Shown here piece by piece: positions 43,973 through 52,735 of a stretch of DNA of 64,000 bases. The position numbers were made by a program, and so were the translations under genes. Under the pieces are notes generated by a model. The model had not been told where the DNA came from, made no database searches, and saw only the letters and a list, made by a program, of their open reading frames with translations. Position 1 is the first letter of the stretch; every line of letters starts with the position of its first letter. Source of the DNA: Rhizobium cauense (GTDB taxonomy: Bacteria; Pseudomonadota; Alphaproteobacteria; Rhizobiales; Rhizobiaceae); the NCBI RefSeq assembly GCF_019511525.1, contig NZ_JAEUAT010000018.1, forward strand, positions 62,001-126,000. The letters are read 5' to 3'.

Positions 43973-45520
43973 GCGGGTAAAGAGGAGCGCTATTGCGGCC
44001 AAGGAGAGGACGATGCCGATCACCGCGAAGGTATCGCTGAACCCCAGGATCAGCGCTTGCCGCTTAACCACCTGGCCAATCGCGACGACAGCCTTGTGGT
44101 AGGCGACGGCGGGGTCGGTGACGCCGTGCTGCATGAAATAGCCGGACAGCTGTGTCAATCGATCGCGAACCTCGTCGCGGGTCAGGGTTACAGACTGGCC
44201 GATGATGTTCGAATGGAACTGTTCCCGCTTGGTCAGGATGGTGCCCAGAGAGGCTGTTCCGACAGCGCCACCAAGGTTACGCAGCATGTTGGTCAGACCT
44301 GAAGCGGCGGCGGCGTCAGCGGGCGCGATGCCGGCGGTGGTTATCGCGGTGATGGGCGTCAGCACCAGTGCCTGACCAATGGCGCGAACGATATTCGGAA
44401 TCCAGAACTGGTCACCGGCATTGTCGGCAGACAGCATGATGTTCATGAAACAGCTGATCGCGAAAATCGAGATACCAAGGAAGCCGATATAGCGGGCATC
44501 GAAGCGCTTCATCAGTACGGGCACCAACGGGATGAGCAGGAGTTGGGGCAGGCCGGTCCAGGCAAGCACATTACCAATCTGCTCGGCATTGTAGCGTTGC
44601 ACCTGGCCGAGGTACTGCGGCAGGATGTATACGGTGCCGAAGAGAGCCACGCCGACCAGAACATTGACCAACACCCCGATGCCAAAGTTTCGCTCCGTCA
44701 GCAAGCTGAGCTTTACCAGCGGCTTCTTGACTGTCAGTTCGATCCAGATGAAGGCTGCAAGGAAGACAAAGGCGACGATGCTGAGTTTTATTATGAAGGG
44801 TGAGGAGAACCAGTCCTCCTTGTTGCCTTCCTCCAAAACCGTCTGCAGCGCCGAAAGACCGATTGCCATGGTGGCGATGCCCGCCCAGTCACCTTCCCTC
44901 AAAAGGTGAAGCTGCATCGGCTGCTTCTCGAGGGTCAGCGCCAGCGCAACCGCCATCGCGGCACTCGGCAGGGTATTGATGAAGAATATCGTCTGCCAGC
45001 CGTAGTTCTCGGTCAGATAACCGCCGATCGTCGGGCCGATCGCGGGGGCGAAGGTAACGGAAAGCGCGAAGATTGCCAGGCCGAGCGGCTGCTGGTTCTT
45101 CGGCAGCTTGGTCAACACCATGGTAAACGCCATGGGGATTAGCACGCCGCCGGCAAAGCCCTGAAGGCCACGCAACAAGATCATCGTGCCTAGATCATGC
45201 GCAAAGGCACAAGCCATCGAAAAGGCGGGGAACAGGATGGAATTGACAAGGATGTAGCGCCGGAATGAAAAGACGTTGCTGAAATAGGCGGTCAGCGGAA
45301 TGACGACGATCTCACCGATGAGATAGGACGTGGAGATCCAGGCGCCGTTGTCGATACCTGTACCGATACCACCCTCGATGTCGAGAAGGGAGGCATTGGT
45401 GATCTGGATATTGAGGATCGCCATGAAGGCGCCGATCATGCCGGCGAGAACGGCGATCCATTCCTTGGTGCTCGCACGCGGCTGCGGGAGGGCGATAGGT
45501 GATGCTGCGATAGTGGTCAT
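43937..45520 (-). CDS. emrB: DHA2 family MFS multidrug transporter (EmrB-like)
   Basis: The 527-residue protein has 14 membrane segments, the DHA2 count, with the motif near GIDNGAWISTSYLIGEI and PMAFTMVLTKLPKNQQPLGL. It exports hydrophobic compounds by proton antiport, together with an EmrA-type adaptor. ATG at 45520 has GGAG eight bases upstream; a TTG at 45547 overlaps the adaptor stop and is less likely. It is second in the emrA-emrB operon. Both are divergent from a tetR. Confidence 0.92.
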   Translation of the reverse strand: MTTIAASPIALPQPRASTKEWIAVLAGMIGAFMAILNIQITNASLLDIEGGIGTGIDNGAWISTSYLIGEIVVIPLTAYFSNVFSFRRYILVNSILFPAFSMACAFAHDLGTMILLRGLQGFAGGVLIPMAFTMVLTKLPKNQQPLGLAIFALSVTFAPAIGPTIGGYLTENYGWQTIFFINTLPSAAMAVALALTLEKQPMQLHLLREGDWAGIATMAIGLSALQTVLEEGNKEDWFSSPFIIKLSIVAFVFLAAFIWIELTVKKPLVKLSLLTERNFGIGVLVNVLVGVALFGTVYILPQYLGQVQRYNAEQIGNVLAWTGLPQLLLIPLVPVLMKRFDARYIGFLGISIFAISCFMNIMLSADNAGDQFWIPNIVRAIGQALVLTPITAITTAGIAPADAAAASGLTNMLRNLGGAVGTASLGTILTKREQFHSNIIGQSVTLTRDEVRDRLTQLSGYFMQHGVTDPAVAYHKAVVAIGQVVKRQALILGFSDTFAVIGIVLSLAAIALLFTRAPKAGGGAGAH

Positions 45521-45543
45521 GGCACGATCTCCTGCCCCTTCGC

Positions 45544-46734
45544 TCAATGGCTGCCTGCATCGGCCTTGGTGTCGATGCTTGGCGTGACAGACATGCCGGG
45601 ACGCAGGTCACCCTTTTCGGCAGCGTCGCCATCGAGGATGATCTTGACCGGAATGCGCTGGACGACCTTGGTGAAATTGCCGGTGGCGTTATCGGGCGGC
45701 AACAAGGCGAATTCCTGGCCGCTTGCCGGAGACAGGCTGTCGACGTGACCGTGATAGGTGCGACCCGGGAACATGTCGACCTCGATGTCGACCGGCTGCC
45801 CGGCGTGGACGTCGGTCAGTTGCGTTTCCTTGTAGTTCGCGACGATGTAGGCGTCTGTTGTTGGTACCACTGCCATCAATTGAGTTCCGGCCTGGACGTA
45901 CTGGCCCACGCGCAGCGTCCGATTGCCGATCGTGCCGCTTACGGGCGCGGAGATCGTTGTATAGGACAGATTGAGTTCGGCCTGACGCTGGATAGCCTGA
46001 TCGCGGGTAAGCGACGCCTTGGCCTGGGCCAGTTCGGCCGTCAAGAGATCAACCTGCTTGGTTGCAGCCTCCAGCGTGGCCGTGTCGCGCACGATCGTTG
46101 CCTGCGCGGCGGCGATGGCTGAAGCGGCTTGCTGAGCCGTCTGTACCGGCGCGTATCCGTTGCTGGCGAGGTTGGCGTAGCGCTTGCTGTTCTGTTCAGC
46201 GAACGTTTCGTTGGCTTTGTCGACGTCAAGTGTTGCGCGGGCGGCCGCGATAGTCGACTGCTGGATATCGAGTGACGCCTGCTTGGCATTAACGGTCGCC
46301 TCAGCGGCGGCAACGTCGGCTTTTGCCTGATCAAGCGCGGTCTTGAAATCGCGGTCATCGATGCGGGCAAGCGGCTGGCCGGCCTTCACCGTCTCGTTGT
46401 CACTGACGAGTACGTCGGCAAGATAACCCGATATCTTCGGCGCAACCGTGGTGCTGTCTGCCTTTACGTAGGCGTCGTCGGTGGAGACCTGAAAGCGGCC
46501 GACCGTCCAGTAGCCATGGCCATAGTAGGCAGCTCCAGCGATGACACCGAGAGCGGCTGCAGCTAGAAGAGTTCGCTTCATTCCAGAGCGTCTGCCGTGA
46601 GGTCGTACCGAAGGATCCGAAACGGCCGGATCTCCAGTGGGCTGTTGCTTGGCTTCCATGACCTCAATCAGTTTGTCGGGAGCGGCCGACGCGCGATCAA
46701 TCTTGCGGTTGATATCGACTATGTTCTCGTCCAT
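45544..46734 (-). CDS. emrA: EmrA-like efflux adaptor (HlyD family)
   Basis: The 396-residue protein has one N-terminal membrane helix (about 52-70, TLLAAAALGVIAGAAYYG), a lipoyl half (DNETVKAGQPLARIDD), a long A/Q/K-rich helical hairpin (about 130-240) and the C-terminal half (NLSYTTISAPVSGTIGN). It links EmrB to an outer-membrane channel. ATG at 46734 has GGAG eight bases upstream. It is the first gene after two operator candidates and a divergent tetR. Confidence 0.93.
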   Translation of the reverse strand: MDENIVDINRKIDRASAAPDKLIEVMEAKQQPTGDPAVSDPSVRPHGRRSGMKRTLLAAAALGVIAGAAYYGHGYWTVGRFQVSTDDAYVKADSTTVAPKISGYLADVLVSDNETVKAGQPLARIDDRDFKTALDQAKADVAAAEATVNAKQASLDIQQSTIAAARATLDVDKANETFAEQNSKRYANLASNGYAPVQTAQQAASAIAAAQATIVRDTATLEAATKQVDLLTAELAQAKASLTRDQAIQRQAELNLSYTTISAPVSGTIGNRTLRVGQYVQAGTQLMAVVPTTDAYIVANYKETQLTDVHAGQPVDIEVDMFPGRTYHGHVDSLSPASGQEFALLPPDNATGNFTKVVQRIPVKIILDGDAAEKGDLRPGMSVTPSIDTKADAGSH

Positions 46735-46773
46735 CTCGGTTACTCCGGTCAGGCTCGCGGCTGCGGCCGAACA

Positions 46774-46799
46774 ATTAGGAAACGATCTGTTTTCCAAAA
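46774..46799. promoter_or_regulatory. TetR operator candidate 1 (GGAAA-N8-TTTCC)
   Basis: GGAAA at 46778-46782 and TTTCC at 46791-46795 form an inverted repeat with an 8-base gap; flanking TTA and AAAA partly extend it. It lies 40-65 bases upstream of the emrA start. The same arms and the same gap recur at 46834-46851. Confidence 0.65.
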
Positions 46800-46828
46800 A
46801 CTACGCCGATTTGGGACCTTGTCAACAG

Positions 46829-46857
46829 AATTTGGAAAATACATACTTTCCTAAATT
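46829..46857. promoter_or_regulatory. TetR operator candidate 2 (extended GGAAA-N8-TTTCC)
   Basis: AATTTGGAAA at 46829-46838 faces TTTCCTAAATT at 46847-46857, a long inverted repeat with one unpaired base. Its core matches candidate 1 exactly in arms and gap. It sits between emrA and the divergent tetR, 77 bases before the tetR start, where one repressor could control both directions. Confidence 0.7.
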
Positions 46858-46933
46858 CACTTCGGCGTGAGTTCGGCGGGCACCTTCGAAAGGCTCGCTT
46901 GAATTCTCGGCTCGAAATGCGGGAGAAGCGGTG

Positions 46934-47584
46934 ATGGAAAAGAAAGCTCAACGCGAGAAGCGGTGCCGCGGCAGGCCCCAGATCAGGTCGGACGAAGAAA
47001 CCAGGGACATGATCCTCGAAGCCGCAAACGATCAATTCGTAAAAGCGGGTTATGCGTCGGCAAGCATCAGCACGATCGCTCAGATGGCTGGCGTTTCTAC
47101 AAAGACGCTGTATCGCTTGTTTCCGGCGAAGGCCGACCTTTTCTCGGATGTCATCTCGAAGAAGATCAGTGGCTACATCCTTGCGTTGGATACCGAGGGA
47201 TTGGCAACTACGCCATTGCGCGAGAGCCTCGAAAAGCTTCTGATTTCCTACGGCAGGCTCACGCTTTCCGCAGAAACCATTGCCATGACCCGGCTGGTCC
47301 TCAGCGAGTCGGACCGGTTTCCTGAAATTGCCGCCGTCTTCTATGAGAGAGCCATCAAGACCACCGGCAAGGCGATTGAAAACTGGCTCCGGAAGCGGAT
47401 TGCCCTCGACGAGATCGAGCTCGACGATCCCTCAGTCGCCGTCGGGATGCTTCGAGGAATGATGGCGATGGAACCGCAACGAGCCGTCATGCTCGGTCTA
47501 TCGGAATGCATGTCGGACGAAGACATCGTTGCACGCGCGCGGGTCTGTACGCGGCTTTTCTTGCAAGGCTCACAGAAACACTGA
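46934..47584 (+). CDS. TetR family regulator of emrAB
   Basis: The 216-residue protein has a basic N-terminal tail (KKAQREKRCRGRPQ) and a TetR HTH at about residues 25-70 (ASISTIAQMAGVSTKTLYRLF, read in part). A helical ligand domain (AefR-like C-terminal part) follows. ATG at 46934 has GGGAG upstream; an in-frame GTG lies three bases earlier. It is divergent from emrA, and two matching palindromes stand between. It most likely represses emrAB and itself. Confidence 0.92.
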   Translation: MEKKAQREKRCRGRPQIRSDEETRDMILEAANDQFVKAGYASASISTIAQMAGVSTKTLYRLFPAKADLFSDVISKKISGYILALDTEGLATTPLRESLEKLLISYGRLTLSAETIAMTRLVLSESDRFPEIAAVFYERAIKTTGKAIENWLRKRIALDEIELDDPSVAVGMLRGMMAMEPQRAVMLGLSECMSDEDIVARARVCTRLFLQGSQKH

Positions 47585-47716
47585 CAGCCGGAGAAGTCCC
47601 TACGCCTGTTACGTACGTCAATACAAAGTAACGAGACAACATCCCTGCCGCTGACTAATGCAAGGCAGCACGACCTGAAGAAAATGGGTGCGAGGCCCTC
47701 CTGTTTGAGCGACAAG

Positions 47717-47738
47717 GCCGCCGAACGATATCGGCGGC
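47717..47738. terminator. Hairpin between tetR and the binding-protein gene
   Basis: GCCGCCGA (47717-47724) pairs perfectly with TCGGCGGC (47731-47738) around ACGATA. It lies in the 285-base gap between two convergent genes. No T run follows, so its terminator strength is uncertain. The rest of 47585-47869 holds nothing I can name. Confidence 0.4.
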
Positions 47739-47869
47739 GCTCGGGACTTCGGATCTCATTTGCAAGCCGGAGAAAGGCGCGCTTATGCAGCGGCTCTCTT
47801 CTCGGCTGCGCAGTCGAACAATGCAGCCTTTTCTATCGAAGACACGGTCATGCTTCCTGCTCCCTGCTT

Positions 47870-49468
47870 TCAAGCGTTCGGATCGAGCCACAGATCGCCA
47901 AAGCTCCAGTTGAGTCCCTGCGATCCCGTGACGTAGTTCTTGACCCGCCTGTTGGTGACGATCTGGGCGCCGGCGGCGACGAGGTCGACGGAGGCGACCT
48001 CGTCGTGGATGAGATGCTGGAACTTGCTCCAGACCTCCCAGCGCTTCTTTTCGTCAGGCTCGGTCGCGGCTGCCTCCAGCAGCGCGTCCGCCTGGGCGTT
48101 TGAATAATGGCTGGCATTCGAGAACGGCAGCCCGATCTTGAAGTTCTTGCTCCAATAGGCGCGCTGGATGCCGAGCGACGGATCGAAGGTGTTGGAGAGC
48201 GACTCCACGACGAGATCGAAGGCGCGGTCGGTGTAGACGGTCTTCAGGAAGGTCGGGAGGTCGTATTTCTTGATCTCAATGCCGACGCCGATCTTTTCCA
48301 GCTGGCTTTTCAGCACATCGGCATAGCCTTGCGGCAGATACGAGTTGTAGGTCAGCCGGAGATCGAAGCGCTTGCCATCCGCCTTGCGCGGATAGCCCGC
48401 CTCATCAAGCAGCTTTTCGGCTGCGGCCGTATCATAGGGATGGGCCACGACGCTCTTATCGTACCACTGCGGCAGGGCCGTGCTCACAGGGCTGGGAGAC
48501 ACCTGCGCATAACCATAGAGCGCGACATCGACAATTTCCTGTAGGTTGATCGCCTGGGCGATGGCGAGCCTGACCTCGCGCTTGGCAAACAGCGGATTGT
48601 CGTAGTTGAAGAACAGCTGCTGCTGCGGGCCAGAATAGGCGTAGGTGGTCGTGTCGACGATGAGATTGGGCACCTGCTTCAGCCGGTCGAGATCGGCAAG
48701 CGGCACCGGATTGTCGCCGATGTCGGCCTCCCCTGTCTCCAGGGCCGCGGACCGGGCGGCCGGGTCGGTGACGACGCGCAGGATGATGCGGTCGAGATAG
48801 GGCTTGCCCGCGTCCCAATAGTCCGGATTGCGCTCAAAGATCAGATGGCTGCCGGCAACCCATTCCGTCAGTTTGAAAGGACCTGTCCCGATTGCGGTCT
48901 GCAGCGTCTGCCCGTCGCCCGGCGCCAGTTTCTCGAAAATGTGCTTCGGCACGATCGGCGATTCCGAACTCGACTGCGCCGCAAGCAGGAAGGGAGCCGG
49001 CTTCGACAACACAATGACCGCCGTGAGCGGATCCGGCGTCTCGACCGCCACCACGTTCTGATAGGTGATGCGGCCGCGCGGATGCGCTTCCTTCAGCCTG
49101 AAGATCGAGAAGGCGACGTCGTCAGAGGTGAAGTCCTTGCCGTCGTGCCACTTCACGCCCTTGCGAAGCTTGAACGTGTAACGAAGATTGTCGTCGGAGA
49201 CCGACCATTCCGTTGCCAGCAACGGCTGCGGCCTCACATCGAGGTCGAAGGTCAGCAACCCCTCGACGATCTTCGGGCCGATCGCCTGGCCGGTCCCCGA
49301 CGACGTGTTGATAGCAAAAAGAGCATTGCCCGGATCCACCCGGTAAAGCCAGTTCAAGGTGCCGCCTGTGGCGGGCGCCGCACCTTGTCCAAAGGAGATC
49401 GATGGGAGCAGCGTGCTGGCGCTTACAAGCAAAATCAGCTGGTTGAAACTGCGACGGTTGATGGACAC
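47870..49468 (-). CDS. Peptide-type ABC substrate-binding protein (family 5), first paralog
   Basis: The 532-residue protein has a signal with a twin arginine (NRRSFNQL, residues 4-11) then a hydrophobic core, which suggests Tat export. The mature part is a DppA/OppA-type binding fold: KLRKGVKWHDGKDFTSDDV, NPDYWDAGKPYLD and YWSKNFKIGLPFSNASHY. GTG start at 49468 behind GAGAGGAG. It resembles the 57342-58958 protein along its whole length. No permease is adjacent. It is divergent from the monooxygenase run with a 352-base gap. Confidence 0.92.
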   Translation of the reverse strand: MSINRRSFNQLILLVSASTLLPSISFGQGAAPATGGTLNWLYRVDPGNALFAINTSSGTGQAIGPKIVEGLLTFDLDVRPQPLLATEWSVSDDNLRYTFKLRKGVKWHDGKDFTSDDVAFSIFRLKEAHPRGRITYQNVVAVETPDPLTAVIVLSKPAPFLLAAQSSSESPIVPKHIFEKLAPGDGQTLQTAIGTGPFKLTEWVAGSHLIFERNPDYWDAGKPYLDRIILRVVTDPAARSAALETGEADIGDNPVPLADLDRLKQVPNLIVDTTTYAYSGPQQQLFFNYDNPLFAKREVRLAIAQAINLQEIVDVALYGYAQVSPSPVSTALPQWYDKSVVAHPYDTAAAEKLLDEAGYPRKADGKRFDLRLTYNSYLPQGYADVLKSQLEKIGVGIEIKKYDLPTFLKTVYTDRAFDLVVESLSNTFDPSLGIQRAYWSKNFKIGLPFSNASHYSNAQADALLEAAATEPDEKKRWEVWSKFQHLIHDEVASVDLVAAGAQIVTNRRVKNYVTGSQGLNWSFGDLWLDPNA

Positions 49469-49820
49469 GCGAAGAGCTCCTCTCGGGTTGGATTGTGGTC
49501 CGCTGAGGGGAAGCTTCAGTGTTGTGTCTCGAAAGCCGAAGTGAAAGTTTCTTCTCGTCTGGCAAAGAATAATTGCGTCTGGACGACTTTTCGAAGTCGG
49601 CGCGGCACAGAGGAACGACTGCTCAATTTCCGCGCTTTGACAGGATGATGTTTTCGTCGATCAGCGCCCCGACGAAACGCAGGAATCGAGCGCTCCGCCG
49701 AAAGAATTTCTTTCCGTGAAATCAAACAGATATTTCTGGACTTGAACGGCCGGCCAGCCAACCGTTGACGGGAATTACCGGGGTGAACGCCCCTTTTACC
49801 GTCATTCCCGGGAGGCAAAA
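49469..49820. promoter_or_regulatory. Divergent control region with a perfect palindrome
   Basis: This 352-base gap separates the binding-protein gene from the DszC-like gene. GAAAGAATTTCTTTC at 49700-49714 is a perfect palindrome with 7-base arms around one T, 107 bases before the plus-strand start. CAGA-N4-TCTG at 49727-49738 is a weaker second one. A regulator such as the LysR at 56034 could bind here (inference). No other gene is visible. Confidence 0.5.
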
Positions 49821-50999
49821 ATGCCGTTCGAAACAGATGCTGACGACACGCTGCTCGCAAAGGCGGCCGAGCTGCGCCGGGCGTTCCATCTCGATGCCGT
49901 CGACAGAGACAAGCAGGGCGGCAGCCCCATCGAGCAGATCAGGCTTCTGAAGGCCAGCGGCTTACCCTCCGCACAGATCGCCAGGGAATATGGTGGCCAG
50001 GGTGCCTCATGGCTGACGATCCTGCGTATTGTCCGCGAATTTGCCAAGACCGATGGTTCACTCGCTCATTTGTTCGGCTACCATCACCTGCCGCTCAACC
50101 TTATTCTGTTTCGCGGCTCGGCCGCGCAGAAGGAAAAATGGCTGACCGGCTCGGCAGCGGGCAACTGGATCTGGAGCAACTCCGGAAATGCCCTGTCGAA
50201 AACATCGAGTGGTGAAAAGACGGCGACGGGCTGGATCATCAATGGCAGCCGCCCATTCTCCTCGGGCACGCATGTCGCCGACTACATCCAGATCTCCTGG
50301 GAGAATGGCGATGGCGCCCGACTGACCGCCGCCGTTCCCGCCGACCGGGACGGCATCGTCATTGTGAACGACTGGGACGGCATCGGCCAGAGGCAGACCG
50401 GCAGCGGCACGGTGCGCTTCGTCAACCTTGAAGTCCGGGACGATGAACTGATCAGTTCGCCCGACGTGCCGCTGACGCCCTATTCCTCGCTCACATCGCT
50501 CTTTCAGCAGAGTGTGCTCCTCAACGTCTTCGTCGGCAGCGCGCAAGGCGTATTGGAGGAAGGCCGCGGCTATACGACGACGAGTTCGCGGCCATGGGTC
50601 TATTCTGGCGTCGAGCGGCACACCGACGACCCCTGGATCAAGCGCCACTACGGTGACCTCTATATCCGAACGCTGGCGGCAACTGAATTGGCCGACAAGG
50701 CGGCGCGCAGCCTCGATGCTGCCTACGCGGAAGGGTCTTCGCTGACCGCCGCCGGCCGTGGCGCAGCCGCGATCGATGTCGCGACGGCCAACATCTATGC
50801 CGGCGAGGTCGGACTTGCCGTCTCCAGCGAGGTCTTCGAGGTCATGGGCGCCCGCTCGGCGACCACGGCCAACGGTTTCGACCGCTTCTGGCGCAATGTC
50901 AGGACCCACACGCTCCACAATCCCGCCGAGTACAAGAAGCGCACCATCGGCACATGGCTGCTGACCGGCGAATTTCCCGTGCCGGCCATCTATCGCTGA
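49821..50999 (+). CDS. DszC/SfnB-like flavin monooxygenase (acyl-CoA dehydrogenase fold), first copy
   Basis: The 392-residue protein has the acyl-CoA dehydrogenase fold but matches the flavin-dependent monooxygenase branch (DszC, SfnB): WSNSGNALSKTSSGEK, VNDWDGIGQRQTGSG and the C-terminal RFWRNVRTHTLHNPAEYK. These enzymes use reduced flavin and O2 to oxidise S- or N-containing compounds. GGGAGG precedes the ATG. It leads an operon: this gene, LLM monooxygenase, DUF3088, a second DszC-like, a second LLM and a nitroreductase. Confidence 0.88.
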   Translation: MPFETDADDTLLAKAAELRRAFHLDAVDRDKQGGSPIEQIRLLKASGLPSAQIAREYGGQGASWLTILRIVREFAKTDGSLAHLFGYHHLPLNLILFRGSAAQKEKWLTGSAAGNWIWSNSGNALSKTSSGEKTATGWIINGSRPFSSGTHVADYIQISWENGDGARLTAAVPADRDGIVIVNDWDGIGQRQTGSGTVRFVNLEVRDDELISSPDVPLTPYSSLTSLFQQSVLLNVFVGSAQGVLEEGRGYTTTSSRPWVYSGVERHTDDPWIKRHYGDLYIRTLAATELADKAARSLDAAYAEGSSLTAAGRGAAAIDVATANIYAGEVGLAVSSEVFEVMGARSATTANGFDRFWRNVRTHTLHNPAEYKKRTIGTWLLTGEFPVPAIYR

Positions 51000-51010
51000 A
51001 AGGAACCGCA

Positions 51011-52369
51011 ATGGCGAGACGCAAGGACAAGATCAAGCTCGGCGCATTTCTGCTCTTCACCGGGCATCACGTTGCCGCATGGCGTCATCCGAAAGCCTCT
51101 GTCGGCACCGAATTCGAGAACTATCTGGAACTGGCCAAGCTCGCCGAGGCGGCGAAGTTCGACACCATCTTCTTCGCGGATGGCGTTGCCGCCCGCATCA
51201 AGGATGTCGAGGCGGCCAGCCGCAAGGCCCACAGCGGCATCTATCCCTTCGAACCGATCACCCTGCTCTCGGCGCTGTCGTCCGTCACCCGCAATATCGG
51301 CCTGATCGCCACCGCTTCCACCAGCTACTCCGATCCCTACAATCTCGCCCGGCAATTCGCCTCGCTCGACCGGCTGAGCGGCGGCCGGGCGGGCTGGAAC
51401 CTCGTGACCTCCGCCGATCCCGACGCCGCCTTCAACTTCGGCCACGAGGCTCAGATCCTGCATTCCGACCGCTATGAACGGGCGGAGGAATTCGCTGACG
51501 TCGTGCTCGGCCTATGGGACAGCTGGGAGGACGATGCCTTTCTGCGGGATCGCGAAAGTGGTCGCTATTTCGACCCGGCCAAGCTGCATCGCCTCGATCA
51601 CAGCGGAAAGCATTTCAAGGTCCGCGGCCCGCTCAACATTCCGCGCTCGCCACAAGGGCGACCGGTTGTCGTCCAGGCCGGCGCCTCCGAGCCCGGCAAG
51701 GAGCTCGCAGCTCGCACGGCGGAGGCCATCTTTGCCGCGCAGATAACGCTCGAGGAAGCAACGAGATTCTACGCGGACGTCAAGGGACGGCTTGCCAAAT
51801 ACGGCCGCTCGCACGACGACCTGAAGATCCTGCCCGGCGTTTTCCCGGTCGTCGGTCGCACGCAATCGGAGGCGCAGGAGAAGTTCGAATCCCTTCAGAA
51901 ACTCATTCAGCCGGAGGTCGGCTTGAACCTGATCTCCCAGCTATCCGGCGTCGACCTCAGGGATTATCCGCTCGATGGACCGGTGCCCGAAAATCCGCCT
52001 GCGACAAATGCCGGCAAGAGCCGGCAGGCGCTGGTCCTGGATCTCGCCCGCCGCGAGAACCTGACGATCCGCCAGCTCTACCTTCGCATCGCCGGCGCGC
52101 GCGGTCATTGGCAGGTCGTGGGCACACCAACGGAAATTGCCGATACGCTGGAAGAGCGCTTCGAGAACTATGGTGCCGACGGCTTCAACATCATGGCGCC
52201 GATCATGCCGGGCGGGCTCTCTGATTTCATCGAGCTCGTAGTGCCGGAACTGCGCCGGCGCGGTCTCTTCCGCCATGAATATGAAGGCACGACGCTGCGC
52301 GAAAACCTGGGCCTCAAGCGCCCCGAAAACAGCCATGCCGTCAATCGCGGCGCAGTCGCGGCCGAGTAA
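51011..52369 (+). CDS. NtaA/SnaA/DszA-type luciferase-like flavin monooxygenase, first copy
   Basis: The 452-residue protein matches the LLM subgroup with DszA, SnaA and nitrilotriacetate monooxygenase: KIKLGAFLLFTGHHVAAW at the N terminus, LDRLSGGRAGWNLVTSADP, ERAEEFADVVLGLWDSW and PVVVQAGASEPGKELAAR. It needs FMNH2 from a separate reductase. ATG at 51011 has AAAGGAA upstream, 11 bases after the DszC-like stop. The pairing with a DszC-type protein suggests stepwise oxidation of one substrate. Confidence 0.92.
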   Translation: MARRKDKIKLGAFLLFTGHHVAAWRHPKASVGTEFENYLELAKLAEAAKFDTIFFADGVAARIKDVEAASRKAHSGIYPFEPITLLSALSSVTRNIGLIATASTSYSDPYNLARQFASLDRLSGGRAGWNLVTSADPDAAFNFGHEAQILHSDRYERAEEFADVVLGLWDSWEDDAFLRDRESGRYFDPAKLHRLDHSGKHFKVRGPLNIPRSPQGRPVVVQAGASEPGKELAARTAEAIFAAQITLEEATRFYADVKGRLAKYGRSHDDLKILPGVFPVVGRTQSEAQEKFESLQKLIQPEVGLNLISQLSGVDLRDYPLDGPVPENPPATNAGKSRQALVLDLARRENLTIRQLYLRIAGARGHWQVVGTPTEIADTLEERFENYGADGFNIMAPIMPGGLSDFIELVVPELRRRGLFRHEYEGTTLRENLGLKRPENSHAVNRGAVAAE

Positions 52370-52380
52370 GGGGAACATAC

Positions 52381-52722
52381 ATGAGCCGCGATACGCTTTT
52401 TCTCATCGCCCCGGGATTTTCGGACCCGAAGCACCCCGGCCAGACCTTCGTCTGCCCCCATTGCAATGCGATCGAGGGGCTACTTTCGAGCTTCCCCGAA
52501 CTTGCTGCCCGCATCGAGGTGCGGAGAGTTCCCTTCCCTCGCCCGCGCACACAGGTGATCGAGGCGGTTGGCGAGGAAAACCAGTCCTTGCCGGTGCTGG
52601 TCCTCGCATCCAACCCGCCGCCCGATGCTGCGGACTGGAAAGGCAAGCGCTTCGTGTCGAAGACCAGCCGCATTCTCGAACTGCTTTCAGAGCGGCATGG
52701 CTTTCCGCGACTTCACGACTGA
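52381..52722 (+). CDS. DUF3088 family protein with a CPHC motif
   Basis: The 113-residue protein has a thioredoxin-like CPHC near residue 25 (FVCPHCNAIEGLL) and ends with FVSKTSRILELLSERHGF. DUF3088 proteins are small and uncharacterised. The CxxC could hold a metal or carry out a thiol step. It lies between the two DszC-LLM pairs, 11 bases after the first LLM and 13 bases before the second DszC-like gene, so it belongs to the operon. Confidence 0.85.
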   Translation: MSRDTLFLIAPGFSDPKHPGQTFVCPHCNAIEGLLSSFPELAARIEVRRVPFPRPRTQVIEAVGEENQSLPVLVLASNPPPDAADWKGKRFVSKTSRILELLSERHGFPRLHD

Positions 52723-52735
52723 CGGAGATAAGACG

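Noticed and set aside
51880..51905. A GTTCGAATCC-like string resembling a tRNA T-arm
   Set aside because: It lies in frame inside the first LLM gene with no matching acceptor or anticodon arms; no tRNA was found in the window.
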